A DNA stretch of 64,000 nt, taken from the NCBI GenBank assembly GCA_963585895.1, contig OY757916.1, positions 23,631,191-23,695,190 of the forward strand. The letters run 5' to 3'. The notes beneath the pieces are model-generated. The model saw only the letters and a list, made by a program, of their open reading frames with translations. It was not told the origin of the DNA and did no database searches. This DNA comes from Sepioteuthis lessoniana (lineage: Eukaryota > Mollusca > Cephalopoda > Myopsida > Loliginidae). Below are positions 41,597 through 52,149 of this stretch, piece after piece (within the stretch, counting starts at the first letter, position 1; each line of letters opens with the position of its first letter). A program made the translations under genes and the position numbers.

Positions 41597-41968
41597 TTGG
41601 GGGTGTCCTCGTAGTGTAATGGTTAAAGCGATGAACTGCGGAATCGTAGTACGCGAGTTCGTTCTCCAGTCGCGCTATTACGTTCACTTTCGGGCAAATA
41701 CCCTTGGGAAAGGTATGAGCCCCCTTATTCTCCCTCCAACTATGGGTAAATAGTAGGACGGACTAGGTTCTTCAGCCTTGGTGAGGCAACTAGTCTAGGA
41801 GAAGGAAAACTCTGAATTCAAAACCTGTTAAACTCCGCTTAAAAATTGACCTTGTGTCATATCCTGCCCGAGCGGAGGGGTTGGTAAATAGTACCACTAC
41901 TGTTCTTAAAGGATGGCTTAGGTATTAAATAACCTATAAAAGTTGATATGCCATTAAACAAAGAAACC
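41597..41968 (+). mobile_element. Chimeric SINE B-D-B
   Basis: Head GGGGGTGTCCTCGTAGTGTA and B/D body to CTATGGGTAAATAGTA, then the D tail to GGGGTTGGTAAATA, then B sequence again (GTACCACTACTGTTCTTAAA) and the B tail. The string GGTAAATAGTA (41745-41755, 41883-41893) marks both junctions. Confidence 0.85.
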
Positions 41969-42210
41969 AAACTGTTTTTCTAGAATGATAGCTTTGGCAT
42001 AAAATATCCCACAGAGGTTGGTATGCCATTAAACAAAGAAACCATACCTATCAGAGCCTAATACTTTTTGAGAAGGTATGAACCCCCTTATCTTCTCAGC
42101 TATGGATTTGATAGTACCACTACTGTTCTTCTCAAAGGATGGCTTAGGTATTAAATAACCAACAACGGTTTATATACCATTAAATAAAGAAAAACCAAAC
42201 CAAACCACCC
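41969..42210 (+). mobile_element. SINE-B 3' fragments, two in tandem
   Basis: 41972-42048 is a tail only. 42049-42210 is body from AAGGTATGAACCCCCTTATC plus tail. Together with 41425-41968 this is a run of four B-type pieces in the same orientation. Confidence 0.75.
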
Positions 42211-42389
42211 AATCAGAAGAAGCTGTAGAATACACTAACTTCTGCAGAGGGGTAAATCCCATCTGAACAAATGTCCTGAATATGATACTAAATGATCTGA
42301 TAGAGGGGCTTCAGTCCTGGAACTTAAAGGAATGTGGAGTACCCATTCATTGCCATTACTCCCTGGTCCACTCTGACCCAGCATAGTAG

Positions 42390-42558
42390 GTTTGGTTGGT
42401 TGGTTTCTTTGTTTAATAGCATATCAAACTTTGTAGTTTATTTAATGCCAAAGCTATTCTCCTAAAAGAACAGTAGTGGTACTATTTAACCCATGGCTGG
42501 GAGGATGAGGGGGGTTCATACCTTTCCCGAGGGTATTTGCACGAAAGTGAATGTAATA
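42390..42558 (-). mobile_element. SINE-B, 5'-truncated, 12-bp TSD
   Basis: TSD CCAGCATAGTAG at 42378-42389 and 42559-42570. The 3' tail is at the left and the copy stops inside the body, near ATTTGCACGAAAGTGAATG. This is the 5' truncation typical of LINE-type target-primed integration. Confidence 0.92.
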
Positions 42559-42759
42559 CCAGCATAGTAGTACCTGCTTGAATGCCATATATGAGTCAAA
42601 TAAAACAATTCAATCATTTACAATACTTGAAACCTTTTAACTGGGTTAAAACAAACGATTGATATTTGTTAGAATTATTAGTATTAGATAGCAATACTTG
42701 AAACCATTTAACTGGGTGATTTTAATACAATTATTAATTTCAGTAATATTTGAAGAATT

Positions 42760-43320
42760 ATTGGTGTTAGATCACAATACTTATAACCATTTAGCTGTTT
42801 TCAAATAGAATCATTAATGTTAGATAGCAATACTTGAAACCATTTAACTGTGTGTAAATAAAACTATTAGTGTTAGATTGCAATACTTGAAACCATTTAA
42901 CTGTGTGCAAATAAAACTATTAGTGTTAGATAGCAATACTTGAAACAATTTAACTGTGTACAAATAAAACTATTAGTGTTAGAATGCAATACTTGTAACC
43001 ATTTAACTGTGTGCAAATAAAACTATTAGTGTTAGATAGCAATACTTGAAACAATTTAACTGTGTGCAAATAAAACTATTAGTGTTAGCAATACTTGAAA
43101 CAATTTAATTGTGTGCAAATAAAACTATTAGTGTTAGATAGCAATACTTGAAACCATTTAACTGTGTGCAAATAAAACTATTAGTGTTAGATAGCAATAC
43201 TTGAAACAATTTAACTGTGTGCAAATAAAACTATTAGTGTTAGATTGCAATACTTGAAACAATTTAACTGTGTGCAAATAAAACTATTAGTGTTAGATAG
43301 CAATACTTGAAACCATTTAA
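42760..43320. repeat. 53-bp tandem array inside retroposon C
   Basis: CAATACTTG recurs at 42828, 42881, 42934 and onward every 53 bp, about ten units (one lacks GATA and is 49 bp). The unit contains CCATTTAACTGTGTGCAAAT and AAACTATTAGTGTTAGATAG. Units are nearly identical. Confidence 0.93.
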
Positions 43321-43560
43321 CTGAGTGCAAGCAAATGATTAATGTTTAACAGAATTATTAGTGTTGGATAAGAATATTTGAAACCATTTAATTGTGTACA
43401 AACAAAAGACCTCTGGCTCACTTAAAAACAATGTTACTAACAAACAATTTGCATACAAATCCTAGATATGTGCATGATATATATACATGCATAGATTGGA
43501 TTTAGCATTAAATAACCCATAAGAGTTGATATGTTATTAAATAAAAACAGACTAAACCAT

Positions 43561-43764
43561 TTAGAAATTATGTTGAGTCTTTAATATTTAGGCCCAAAAG
43601 AGGAAATCGTGAGAAAATAGATTTGAAATTTGAAAAGAACGTTCATTCTTATCTGGTACGTATCTGTTACCACCAGAGTGCGTTAGAAATCAAGGTTCAG
43701 TTAGAGAGCATATCAATAAATGATAGTTGAGTTTGGGTATCTTTGACCTCATTGTTGAAATTAT
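43561..43764. other. Unassigned short unique segment
   Basis: Moderately complex sequence flanking the 43780 C insertion. No gene seen. Confidence 0.3.
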
Positions 43765-43779
43765 CCTATGTGTCTCTTA

Positions 43780-44274
43780 CCCAGTCTGTTTCTTTGCAGA
43801 GGGAGTAAGACCCCCCCCCCACAACAAGTGTCCTGTATATGACACTAAACAATCTGATGGTTCGGTTCCAGTAATGCTGGAGCTTTGGGGAATGCGCAGT
43901 ATCTCTTCATTGCCATCGCTCCCAGCTCAACTCTGGTCCAGTGTAGTAGCACCTGATAGGGTCCTATCCATGGGTCAAATAGAACTAAACTGTGAACTTA
44001 TGCTAAACTGAATTGTTTGAAATAGAAGTAATTTGACGTTTAACTGTGTATGAACAAAAACTATACTTATCCTAAACTGAATTGTTTGAATTAAAACTGT
44101 TTAACTAAACTGAATAGCTTGATATAGAAATGTTTTTGACAATTAAACTGTGTACTTATGCCTAACTGAATTGGTTGAAATTGAACTGATTATTTGTATA
44201 AAAATGGATTTGGCATTAGATAACCTACAAAGGTTGATATACCATAAAATCCAACCAACCAACCAACCAACCAA
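43780..44274 (+). mobile_element. Retroposon C, full length with 15-bp TSD
   Basis: Flanks CCTATGTGTCTCTTA (43765-43779) and CCTATGTATCTCTTA (44275-44289) differ at one base. The tail is followed by (CCAA)n. A short deletion near the 5' end removes the GGCTGGGGC block. Confidence 0.9.
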
Positions 44275-44439
44275 CCTATGTATCTCTTAATAAACATAAG
44301 CTTTTATAAGAGCCTTAGATGAAGACTGATATACTGAAATATGTTGTCATTCTTCTGAATACATCAAATTCTTTATGAATAATTTAAACAGTGCCCACAT
44401 TAAATTTTTTTCTAATCCCTTTTTTATACTTGTTTCAAG

Positions 44440-44665
44440 TGTACACAAATGGTCCAGGAGACCAGGGTTCTGTCCCATATTCAAGTCATACCAAACACTC
44501 AAAAAATATTCTACTTAATGCCCCTTGATTAACACCCAGCATTATAAGGCATGGATTAAGAGTAAGTGGAGCTATCCAGGAAAAGGAGTAGCACCCTCCC
44601 CATCACCTTGATGTTATAGCTATTGTAAAGAAAGCCTTCACTACGGTCAGCCAACTTACTTTTTG
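44440..44665 (+). mobile_element. SINE-A, head-truncated
   Basis: Starts AATGGTCCAGGAGACCAGGG, body and tail present (GTCAGCCAACTTACTTTTTG). Confidence 0.8.
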
Positions 44666-45094
44666 TTTCTAGAATAGGAGTTCAATTAGAGCTCACTATT
44701 TTTCTTATACTTTTCTTTTATTTTCATATATGAGTACTGAACTATTTATCTGGCTTCCAGAAATCTGGAAAAAGCAGAAAAGCAGCTATTTTTGAAACTG
44801 GCTAGTTTTAAATTTGGCATACTGTCAAGTAGCTCTACAGTTCCTGCTGTAGTTCACAGAGTGGTCACTTTGTTTTTGATCTCTGTGGTATATGCATCTG
44901 TTAAACCAAATTTTGTTTTTTTAATCTTATCGTCCAGTATATTACAGGTATTACAGCTATTCTATACAGATATTACAAGAATTTTACATGTATCTATAAA
45001 GATTAAAAAGACTCTGCTTTAGATGTATATTAATCCATATCTGTTAAATATTATTTTGTATTTTAGCTTTCATTGTTTATTTTATATGTTAAGT
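44666..45094. other. Unassigned; open frame 44792-45022
   Basis: A 76-codon plus-strand frame (LASFKFGILSSSSTVPAVVH...) is AT-rich in third positions and lacks splice sites or a domain. Low coding probability. Confidence 0.25.
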
Positions 45095-45105
45095 ATATAT
45101 TATAG

Positions 45106-45365
45106 TTGGCTCATTGGCCTTGTGGGCAGAGTGTTCACCAATGTTCCGGGAGTCTTGGGTTCAGACTCAGGTCGTGTCATACCGAAGAAATTAAAAATGG
45201 TACTTGATACCGCCTTGCTTAACCATCAACAATATCAGGTACGTATCAAGGGTAAAGTGGAGCAATCCAGGGAAAGGAGTAGCACCCTCCCCTACACTTC
45301 GGAGTTGTAGCTATTGAAAAGGGAGCCTTCTGGTCGCCCTCGACTAAAGGAAGACAACTACTTTT
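45106..45365 (+). mobile_element. SINE-A, full length with 11-bp TSD
   Basis: TSD ATATATTATAG at 45095-45105 and 45366-45376. Head TTGGCTCATTGGCCTTGTGG with B-box-like GGGTTCAGACTC. This copy fixes the family ends without (TA)n ambiguity. Confidence 0.9.
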
Positions 45366-45439
45366 ATATATTATAGCTTCCATACAGATATCAAACAAAT
45401 CAAGATATCTGGTCCATCTCAAACTTGCCTGAAAAATGC

Positions 45440-46400
45440 TTCACTATCTGTCTTTTTCTAATTTTTTTTTTTCATTATCATTTTTTTGTTCCTTTCATTT
45501 TTTCCTTATTAGTATTTTATTCATTCTCCTTCATCCCAACAACTGATTCATTTTGATCCTTACTGTTATTTAGTTGGGCCATTCCTTTTTTTGAGTTCAC
45601 TTTGAAAAACATCTTGGTTTATTTTTCTTACATTGTTATTTTTAAATTCTTGTTTTTTTTTCTCGTTTTTCTTTTCTCTTCCTTATTTTGATTTCGTTCT
45701 TTTTCTTTCCACATTATTGTTTTTAGTTCTTTCTTTTTCCTTTTTCCTCATTGTTTGAAATTCTTTCTTTTTCTTTCCTCTTTATTGTTTTTAGTTCTTT
45801 CTTTTTCCTTTTTCTTCATTGTTTGAAATTCTTTCTTTTTCTTTCCTCTTTATTGTTTTTAGTTCTTTCTTTTTCCTTTTTCTTCATTGTTTAAAATTCT
45901 TTCTTTTTCTTTCCTCTTTATTGTTTTTAGTTCTTTCTTTTTCCTTTTTCTTCATTGTTTGAAATTCTTTCTTTTTCTTTCCTCTTTATTGTTTTTAGTT
46001 CTTTCTTTTTCCTTTTTCTTCATTGTTTGAAATTCTTTCTTTTTCTTTCCTCTTTATTGTTTTTAGTTCTTTCTTTTTCCTTTTTCTTCATTGAAATTCT
46101 TTCTTTTTCTTTCCTCTTTATTGTTTTTAGTTCTTTCTTTTTTCCTTTTTCTTCATTGTTTGAAATTCTTTCTTTTTCTTTCCTCTTTATTGTTTTTAGT
46201 TCTTTCTTTTTTCCTTTTTCTTCATTGTTTGAAATTCTTTCTTTTTCTTTCCTCTTTATTGTTTTTAGTTCTTTCTTTTTCCTTTTTCTTCATTGTTTAA
46301 AATTCTTTCTTTTTATTTCCTCTTCATTATTTTGAATTCTTTCTTTTTCTTTCGATTATTAGATTTCTCTCTTTTTGCCCTCTTTCTTTTGTTATTGTTA
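45440..46400. repeat. Pyrimidine tract with 68-bp tandem array
   Basis: From about 45705 to 46345 the unit GAAATTCTTTCTTTTTCTTT + CCTCTTTATTGTTTTTAGTT + CTTTCTTTTTCC... repeats every 68 bp (GAAA at 45757 and 45825), about nine times. The long Phe/Leu/Ser frame is an artefact. Confidence 0.93.
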
Positions 46401-46905
46401 TTCTTGTTTTTGGCGGGGTTTTTTTTACTTTGCAAAATTTTTCCAGACTAAATAAGTAAATATTTTCAAAATCTAAGTCAAAACTTGACAGCATAATTTT
46501 TATTGCCCTAATAAGCTTCAAGCATCAAAAAGACATTTTCTTAGTAAAATCTCTTTCCTATGTAAAATGTTTTTAAGATTAATTTTTTTTTTGGTTGTTA
46601 TTTTTTTGTGCAAAGTTTTATAATTCTAAATTCATTTCTATATCTGAAAGTATTTGTAAATAATTGGAGTTTTATGTTCATGTGTCTGTATTAATCAACA
46701 GCATTTGCATTAGGTAAGGGAAAGACAATGTATTTCTGTGTTTGTTGAGAAAGAGTTGATTTTTCTGCTGCGTTGATAATGACATTGTTTCTCTTTGGTC
46801 TTTTGCAAACATATGAATATTTAAATATTTAATAAGTTCAGTTTATTTTGGTAAAAACCAAGATCTTTCAAGGAGGAAGGAACTTATGACCTGTGACCTA
46901 TGCTC
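46401..46905. other. Unassigned AT-rich interval
   Basis: No family match or exon-like segment. Confidence 0.35.
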
Positions 46906-46910
46906 TGCCT

Positions 46911-46911
<1 letters not shown>

Positions 46912-46969
<58 letters not shown>
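46912..46969. repeat. (TA)n microsatellite
   Basis: About 29 uninterrupted TA units, followed by CACA/TATA-rich sequence to about 47070. Confidence 0.95.
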
Positions 46970-46974
<5 letters not shown>

Positions 46975-47079
46975 GACAACACACATATATATACACACAT
47001 ATAAAAGCAAAACATGCCCATAGATATATATATTTTCATGCATTTCTGTGTGTGAGTGTGTGTATATATCAGACACATT

Positions 47080-47565
47080 TTAAATATTCATTTGTGTTAC
47101 TGAGTACGTTAATTGAAAGAAAAATATATAAAAATAGCCCCGCATTTTAAATGTACAATACGTATATGAAGAAATACATTTATAAGGTCAGTTATAAGTA
47201 CATATGCACGATACACACATAGACAAAAACATGAATGCATGTATTGTTACTTTTAGGTTTGAAAATAAAGAATCTAAGACAGAATTCTGTAGCTTAGGCA
47301 GGGTTGCTGATAGCTGATGAGGCTGATATGGTCAGGCATATTCCGCTAAATGGAAATAAGGATAAAAGTTTTGTGGCAACTCAGGTTTTCTGTCTCGGTC
47401 TCAGTTACTGTCTCTCTTCAAAAGTGCCTTCATGTTTTCTTTTTATTTACTTATGTTTTCAGTTCAATAGGTAATTCCTTCAAAAGTGAAACTATTTTTT
47501 CTCTTCACTGGTATTTCTCTGTCTTGGTCATAAAGTGTTTCGCTGATATGTATATGAGTAGGTAA
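47080..47565. other. Unassigned interval
   Basis: 47260-47545 is more complex than its neighbours but has no exon I can support. Confidence 0.3.
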
Positions 47566-47792
47566 AGTTGGCAACCATAGTTGATGGTGACCCAAAGGCT
47601 CCCTTTTCAATTGTAGGGGAGGGCACTACTTTTTTTTCCCAGATTGTTCAACTTTATCCTTGATCCATACTTTATAATGCTGAGTGTTAAGCAAGGTGGG
47701 ATCAAGTACCATTTTTTAGAGTCTTCGGTATGACTTAACCTGGGATTAGACCCCAGTCTCCTGGGCCATTGGTGAACTCTCTAACCATTATA

Positions 47793-47793
<1 letters not shown>
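47566..47793 (-). mobile_element. SINE-A
   Basis: Tail AAAGTTGGCAACCATAGTTG, head complement CATTGGTGAACTCTCTAACC then ATTATACCAATATA, running straight into (TA)n. A block covering the GCTACTACACCAAGG region is deleted. Confidence 0.85.
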
Positions 47794-47794
<1 letters not shown>

Positions 47795-47856
<62 letters not shown>

Positions 47857-48065
47857 ATATATATATACATATATATATATGTGTATATATATATATATAT
47901 TTAGATATATGTATATAAACATATATATATATATATATGTTTATAAATATATATATATATATATATAAACATATCTTTATACATATATATATATGTGTGT
48001 ATATATTGATATATGTATATATGTATATAAACATATATATATATGTTTATATATATATATATATC
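47795..48065. repeat. Compound (TA)n / (TATG)n repeat
   Basis: 270 bp of TA runs broken by AAACATATA, GTGTATA and TTTATAAATA. Self-complementary throughout. Confidence 0.95.
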
Positions 48066-48111
48066 TTTACCAACTAATTTACAACTCAAACATCCTGATT
48101 AATAACTAGCT

Positions 48112-48726
48112 CATGGCCCAATTAGCTAGGGTTGTAGAATACACTGACCTCATCTCTGCAGAAGCATAAGACTCTCCTAACAAGGATCCTGAATATAACA
48201 CTAAATAATCTGATGTTGAGGCTCCAGTAATGTTGGAGCTTTAGGAATGCAGAGAACCCCTTCATTGCCATTGCTCCCAGGTCTACTCTGGCCCAGAGTG
48301 GTAGCACCTGATAGAGTCCTATCTATGAGTCAAATAGAACTGTTTGACTTTTAAATTGAATGCAAACAAATGTCTTAGGTTAAATCAAATTCTCTGAAAT
48401 AGAACTGTGTGGCCATTTAAGTCTGTAAACAAATGACTGATGTTTAATTGAATTGTTAGTGATACATGATAATACTTGAAAACATTTAGCTGTGTGCAAA
48501 CGAATGATTAATAGTAAATAGAATTAATCATATCAGATAGAAATAAGTGAACTATTTAATTGTGAGCAAAAAAAAAATGATCTCAGGATCATTTTAAAAT
48601 GTTATCCAAAAATTGTGTTTAGAAATCAAATATCTTATATATATATATATATATATATATGAAAAGGATTTGGTATTAAATAACGTACAATGGTTGGTAT
48701 GCCATAAAAGCAAAGCAAAGCAAATC
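48112..48726 (+). mobile_element. Retroposon C, full length
   Basis: Start (TCATGGCCCAATTAGCTAGG), complete body, internal units, (TA)n at 48638-48661 and the tail (GGTATTAAATAACGTACAAT). Probable TSD AACTAGCT at 48104-48111 and 48727-48734. Confidence 0.85.
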
Positions 48727-48820
48727 AACTAGCTAAAAAATACACACAACGCATAAGATAATAAGGTTGTAAGACCTTGGCATATAATTAAATTATTGTG
48801 ACACATACTTGTATGACAGT

Positions 48821-48953
48821 CAGGGCACTTTGGGTAGCGTAATGGTTAGCAAGCTCGACTAGCAAACCTACACGAGTGAGTTCGAGTCTTATTGGGTGCC
48901 CCTTTCATATGGCCTTGTGCCACATCTAAGCAAAAAGCTTAGTAAATTACCAC
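48821..48953 (+). mobile_element. SINE-F, full length
   Basis: TSD ACTTGTATGACAGT / ACTTGTACGACAGT (13 of 14). B-box GAGTTCGAGTC present. GGGCACT at the start pairs with GGGTGCCC near 48895. Confidence 0.9.
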
Positions 48954-49221
48954 ACTTGTACGACAGTTATTCCACTATTTAAATCTATAACCCACTCACA
49001 AGTATTACACGATAGCGAGTTGCTATCCAAACTGCAGATTTTATTTTAAAGTAACTTCTCTTTGACATTTTTGTTAGCAGAGTTTGATCCTGGAGCTTTC
49101 TACACCAATTTACACCAATTTTGATTTTGAAGTTAATTTCTCCAAGAAAAGTTGCCTTAACCCCTACTTTGTCATTTAGCCTGGAGCCCCTCCTACTCCA
49201 CATTATATATATATATATATA

Positions 49222-49690
49222 TATATCATCGTCATCATCATGTCGTGATGGTAGCATGGATATCCCTGACCTTCTCTCGCCACTTTTCCCTATCGTTCAT
49301 CGCCTCCGGCAGGTCTTCTGGACTACATCCCGTATCCTCACATAGTTGCTGAATGTATGTTCGTGCTGGTCGTCCTGCTTTTGCCCGTCCATATATGGGG
49401 GTCTATAAGAGTACATCACTTATGAGTTCGTCCCTGCTTCTCCAGTAGTGTCCTGCATGACTGGTTCATCTAACTTGAATAGTTTTCATGATAGGAGGCA
49501 GGTGGCCGTACAGTTGGTGTCTTGTGGGGTGTTGCCGCCAGGACTTGTTCAAGATTGCTCGCAGCATTCTTGTGTAATTGCCGTCTAGCTTCTTCTCCAG
49601 CTGTTTTGTTAGAGTCCATGTAGTGCATCCATATAGCAGCATTTCGATGCGACCGCTGCCTGGAAGAAACTGCGTTTCATGCATATATAT
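49222..49690 (-). mobile_element. RTE-like LINE, 3' part
   Basis: The 3' end is a (ATC)n-type run beside (TA)n at 49203-49245. Minus coding includes EMLLYGCTTWTLTKQLEKKL, NYTRMLRAILNKSWRQHPTR and HQLYGHLPPIMKTIQVR (49690-49466), the region after the reverse transcriptase. The part matching the 25.3 kb copy follows with frameshifts. No RT catalytic motif is included. Confidence 0.8.
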
Positions 49691-49754
49691 ATGAATGTAC
49701 CTCACAATATATACGAGATTAGCCATTTTTCACATTTCTGTCTGAAGATTGTGT

Positions 49755-49998
49755 GGGGGGTGTCCTCGTGGTGTAATGGTTAAAGCGATGGACTGCGGGA
49801 TCGTAGTACACGAGTTCGTATTCCAGTCGTGCTATTACGTTCACTTTCGGCCAAATACCCTTGGGAAAGGTATGAACCCCCTTATCCTCCCAGCTATGGG
49901 TTAAATAGTACCACTACTGTTCTTCTAGGAGAATGGCGTTGGCATTAAATAACCTAGAAAGGTTGATATGCCGTTAAACAAAGAAACAGAAACAGAAA
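49755..49998 (+). mobile_element. SINE-B, young full-length copy
   Basis: TSD CTGAAGATTGTGT / CTGAAAATTGTGT. CpGs are well kept in the head (GCGATGGACTGCGG, CACGAGTTCGTATTCC), so it is one of the least decayed B copies. Confidence 0.92.
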
Positions 49999-50203
49999 CT
50001 GAAAATTGTGTAAAACATGAAACATAAAGTAATGGACTTATAGTGTCCATAATTCTACTATTTATTGGTTTTATACCTGCTCTGTCATTAGAGCATTGCA
50101 CTCTCTTTATCTGCAAAAACTTTCATTAATTTTTGTAAAAATTCTTGTAAAAATCCAAAAATATTATGTATACGTATATCAATACATGCACATTATATAT
50201 ACA

Positions 50204-50515
50204 TATATAACCCCATAGGATTGAGCTCTCTAGCAAGGGAATTAATAGTTGCTACCCCCGTAAGGCAAGGTTCATCGAATGAATTGAGCTCTTGGTAGCT
50301 GTAAAGTGGATATGTGTAAAAACAAAAGTCACTCATATGCATTCAAAATCCCTTTACTTATGCTTGTTTCCCCATGGCTGTGCCATTGAATCTATTGCTG
50401 GCATATGGATCAGCGGTGTTTTGATCTCAGCTTTGATATTTGCGCGTGTCTAGCCACATTGATGTGTTGTGATACAAAGAAACAATCTGTCTCTGAATGA
50501 CTATTTATCTGTCTA

Positions 50516-50520
<5 letters not shown>
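50204..50520 (+). mobile_element. SINE-G, older copy with decayed ribozyme
   Basis: Aligns with 51665-51985 in order: CCCATAGGATTGAGCTCTCT, GAATTGAGCTCTTGGTAGCT, a degraded tRNA-like block (CATGGCTG... and GTTTTGATCTCAG), then GTCTAGCCACA and the hammerhead region. It lies between short TA and TC repeats. Confidence 0.75.
50450..50497 (+). ncRNA. Decayed hammerhead ribozyme in SINE-G
   Basis: The conserved CTGATGA is changed to TTGATGT (50459-50465). Helix II is well kept (GUUGU-GAU-ACAA, 50466-50477), followed by GAAAC (50479-50483) and the UC cleavage position at 50490-50491. Helix I is broken on the 3' side. Together with the copy at 51.94 kb it shows the ancestral fold. Confidence 0.55.
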
Positions 50521-50570
<50 letters not shown>

Positions 50571-50755
50571 ACCCAACTTCTAGTTAAAAAGCAATAGCAT
50601 AATAACAACCAGTGATGGTGAAAATCCCTTTGGGAGAAAATTTATGAAAATAAATGATCAAACATAACATATATAGTCTTATGTGAAAACATGAAAATAA
50701 CTGTAAAAGTTTCATTGTCTGTGGGTTTAAATAAAGTATGTTTATGAGAAAAGGC

Positions 50756-50791
<36 letters not shown>

Positions 50792-50800
50792 GTTGAAAAT
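50521..50800. repeat. (TC)n and (TA)n microsatellites with spacer
   Basis: (TC)n/(TA)n at 50516-50570 and again at 50757-50792, with AT-rich unassigned sequence between. Confidence 0.88.
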
Positions 50801-51540
50801 ATTGAAAAGATCACTTCACCCACTTCTTAGATTTTCTTGGTTTTGATCAACAGGTAAGTCTAAGCTATATATTACAAATAAGGGATTCTTTTTCATTATA
50901 GTACTCTTATGCCTTGAAGGTAAAAATGTAGAGTCCTGTTGCCATGGTCTAATCAGGCTCCAGTTAACAGAGAAAATGTTTACTTCCATGATGTCACTAA
51001 GACATGAATAGAAATTCTTTTTCATTTTGATTATAGAATCTGATTATATTTAATTTTTCTACCATTTTTGACCATTCAATTTTAGGTTTTGTTTTATTTT
51101 TATCTTTACATTACTGAATATATTTCAACATCATTGTTTTATTAGCATCTTCCCAATTTTTGAATAATTACTTGTGATCATTCAATCATTTCTTCTTATA
51201 TTGTTCCTATGCAAATCATGTCAAGTCCATTTTTGATTTTTATTATACTGTGGTACACCTTATTATTATTAGTTAAGAATTTGGCTCCGAAAAGACGATC
51301 ATTCTTTCTATTATTACTGGCAGTGTTATTTGTATAAGCTCAGTGTTAATCGTCTTGTTCTTTTTATATTGTATACCACATATCATCTTGACAGCTATAA
51401 CTAATTTTTATGCAGTAGTTTGGACACTCTATTCCATTGTGAGTATTGCTTTTTATCAACTGCTTACTGCCAAGTTCTTCAATGTCAGTTTTTAGACATT
51501 TTGTTTTTAAAATTTTCTATGTAATACATATATATATATA
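50801..51540. other. Unassigned interval
   Basis: A 69-codon minus frame at 50816-51025 (…SDIMEVNIFSVNWSLIRPWQ…) is reasonably balanced, but I see no convincing splice signals or domain. The remainder is AT-rich. Confidence 0.25.
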
Positions 51541-51542
51541 TA

Positions 51543-51632
51543 TAAATGAACATAATAGTGTGACTGGAATTCCAACTCACTTACTTTGAGGGCAGCGGTC
51601 CAGCCATGTAACAATTACATCATGTGTACTCC
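51543..51632 (-). mobile_element. SINE-B/D head fragment
   Basis: Complement of the head only: GAACATAATAGTGTGACTGG, CCAACTCACTTACTT and ATGTAACAATTACATCATG, between two (TA)n runs. Confidence 0.6.
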
Positions 51633-51635
51633 TCC

Positions 51636-51664
<29 letters not shown>

Positions 51665-51669
<5 letters not shown>

Positions 51670-51985
51670 TATGCTCCCCTACCCCGTAGGGTTGAGGTCT
51701 CTAGCGAATGAAGTAATCGCGTTGCCATTAGCGTTTATGCAAGGCTCTTCATATATGAATTGAGCTCTCGGTAGCCATTAAGTGGATGTATGTAAACAAA
51801 AGTAATTGTGATTCATAACTGTTTAAAATTTACTTCACTACTGCTGGTTCCATTGTGGCTGAGGGGTAGAGTCTTGGATTGGTGTTTGAGTCAACCAGGA
51901 TTCAATCCCAGCTATGGGAAGCTAGTATGTCTAGCCACACTGATGAGTTATGATAGAACAAAACAGATCTGTCTGTGGATGACTA
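51665..51985 (+). mobile_element. SINE-G with tRNA-like promoter and hammerhead
   Basis: About 320 bp between (TA)n runs. The ~180 bp 5' region (CCCCGTAGGGTTGAGGTCTC...) is followed by a tRNA-like block with A-box TGGCTGAGGGG (51856-51866) and B-box GGATTCAATCCC (51898-51909). A hammerhead fold begins 26 bp after the B-box. The tRNA-like block in the middle is unusual for a SINE, where it is normally at the 5' end. The 5' region may be a separate, older module. Confidence 0.75.
51935..51978 (+). ncRNA. Hammerhead ribozyme (type I) in SINE-G
   Basis: Order and pairing: helix I 5' strand CCACA (51935-51939), CUGAUGA (51940-51946), helix II GUU...AAC (51947-51959), AAAA at the GAAA position (51960-51963), a self-complementary helix III ACAGAUCUGU, GUC with cleavage expected after C51973, and helix I 3' strand UGUGG (51974-51978), a perfect match to CCACA. 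The GAAA-to-AAAA change fits CpG decay and would likely weaken cleavage in this copy. The sister copy keeps GAAA. Confidence 0.75.
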
Positions 51986-52083
51986 TATATATATATAACC
52001 TCAGACCACTTCATCTGATTAGAGCATAAGCAAGAATCTGACAGCCATCAAGTGCCCCTGTCTCTGTCTATATACACTCTTAA

Positions 52084-52085
<2 letters not shown>

Positions 52086-52118
<33 letters not shown>
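52086..52118. repeat. (TA)n microsatellite
   Basis: About 16 TA units. Confidence 0.93.
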
Positions 52119-52119
<1 letters not shown>

Positions 52120-52149
52120 CAATTATATAATTTGTAAATGGAGGAATTG

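Larger units (their letters stand above)
42222..43560 (+). mobile_element. Retroposon C, very long, with SINE-B inside
   Basis: 5' body at 42230-42389, SINE-B insertion, body resumed at 42571, a 53-bp array to 43320, then further units and the tail (GCATTAAATAACCCATAAGA). The copy exceeds 1.1 kb without the insert because of the array. Confidence 0.85.

Noticed and set aside
47300..47345. CTGATGA near 47318 as another hammerhead
   Set aside because: No GAAA block or pairing stem follows in range.
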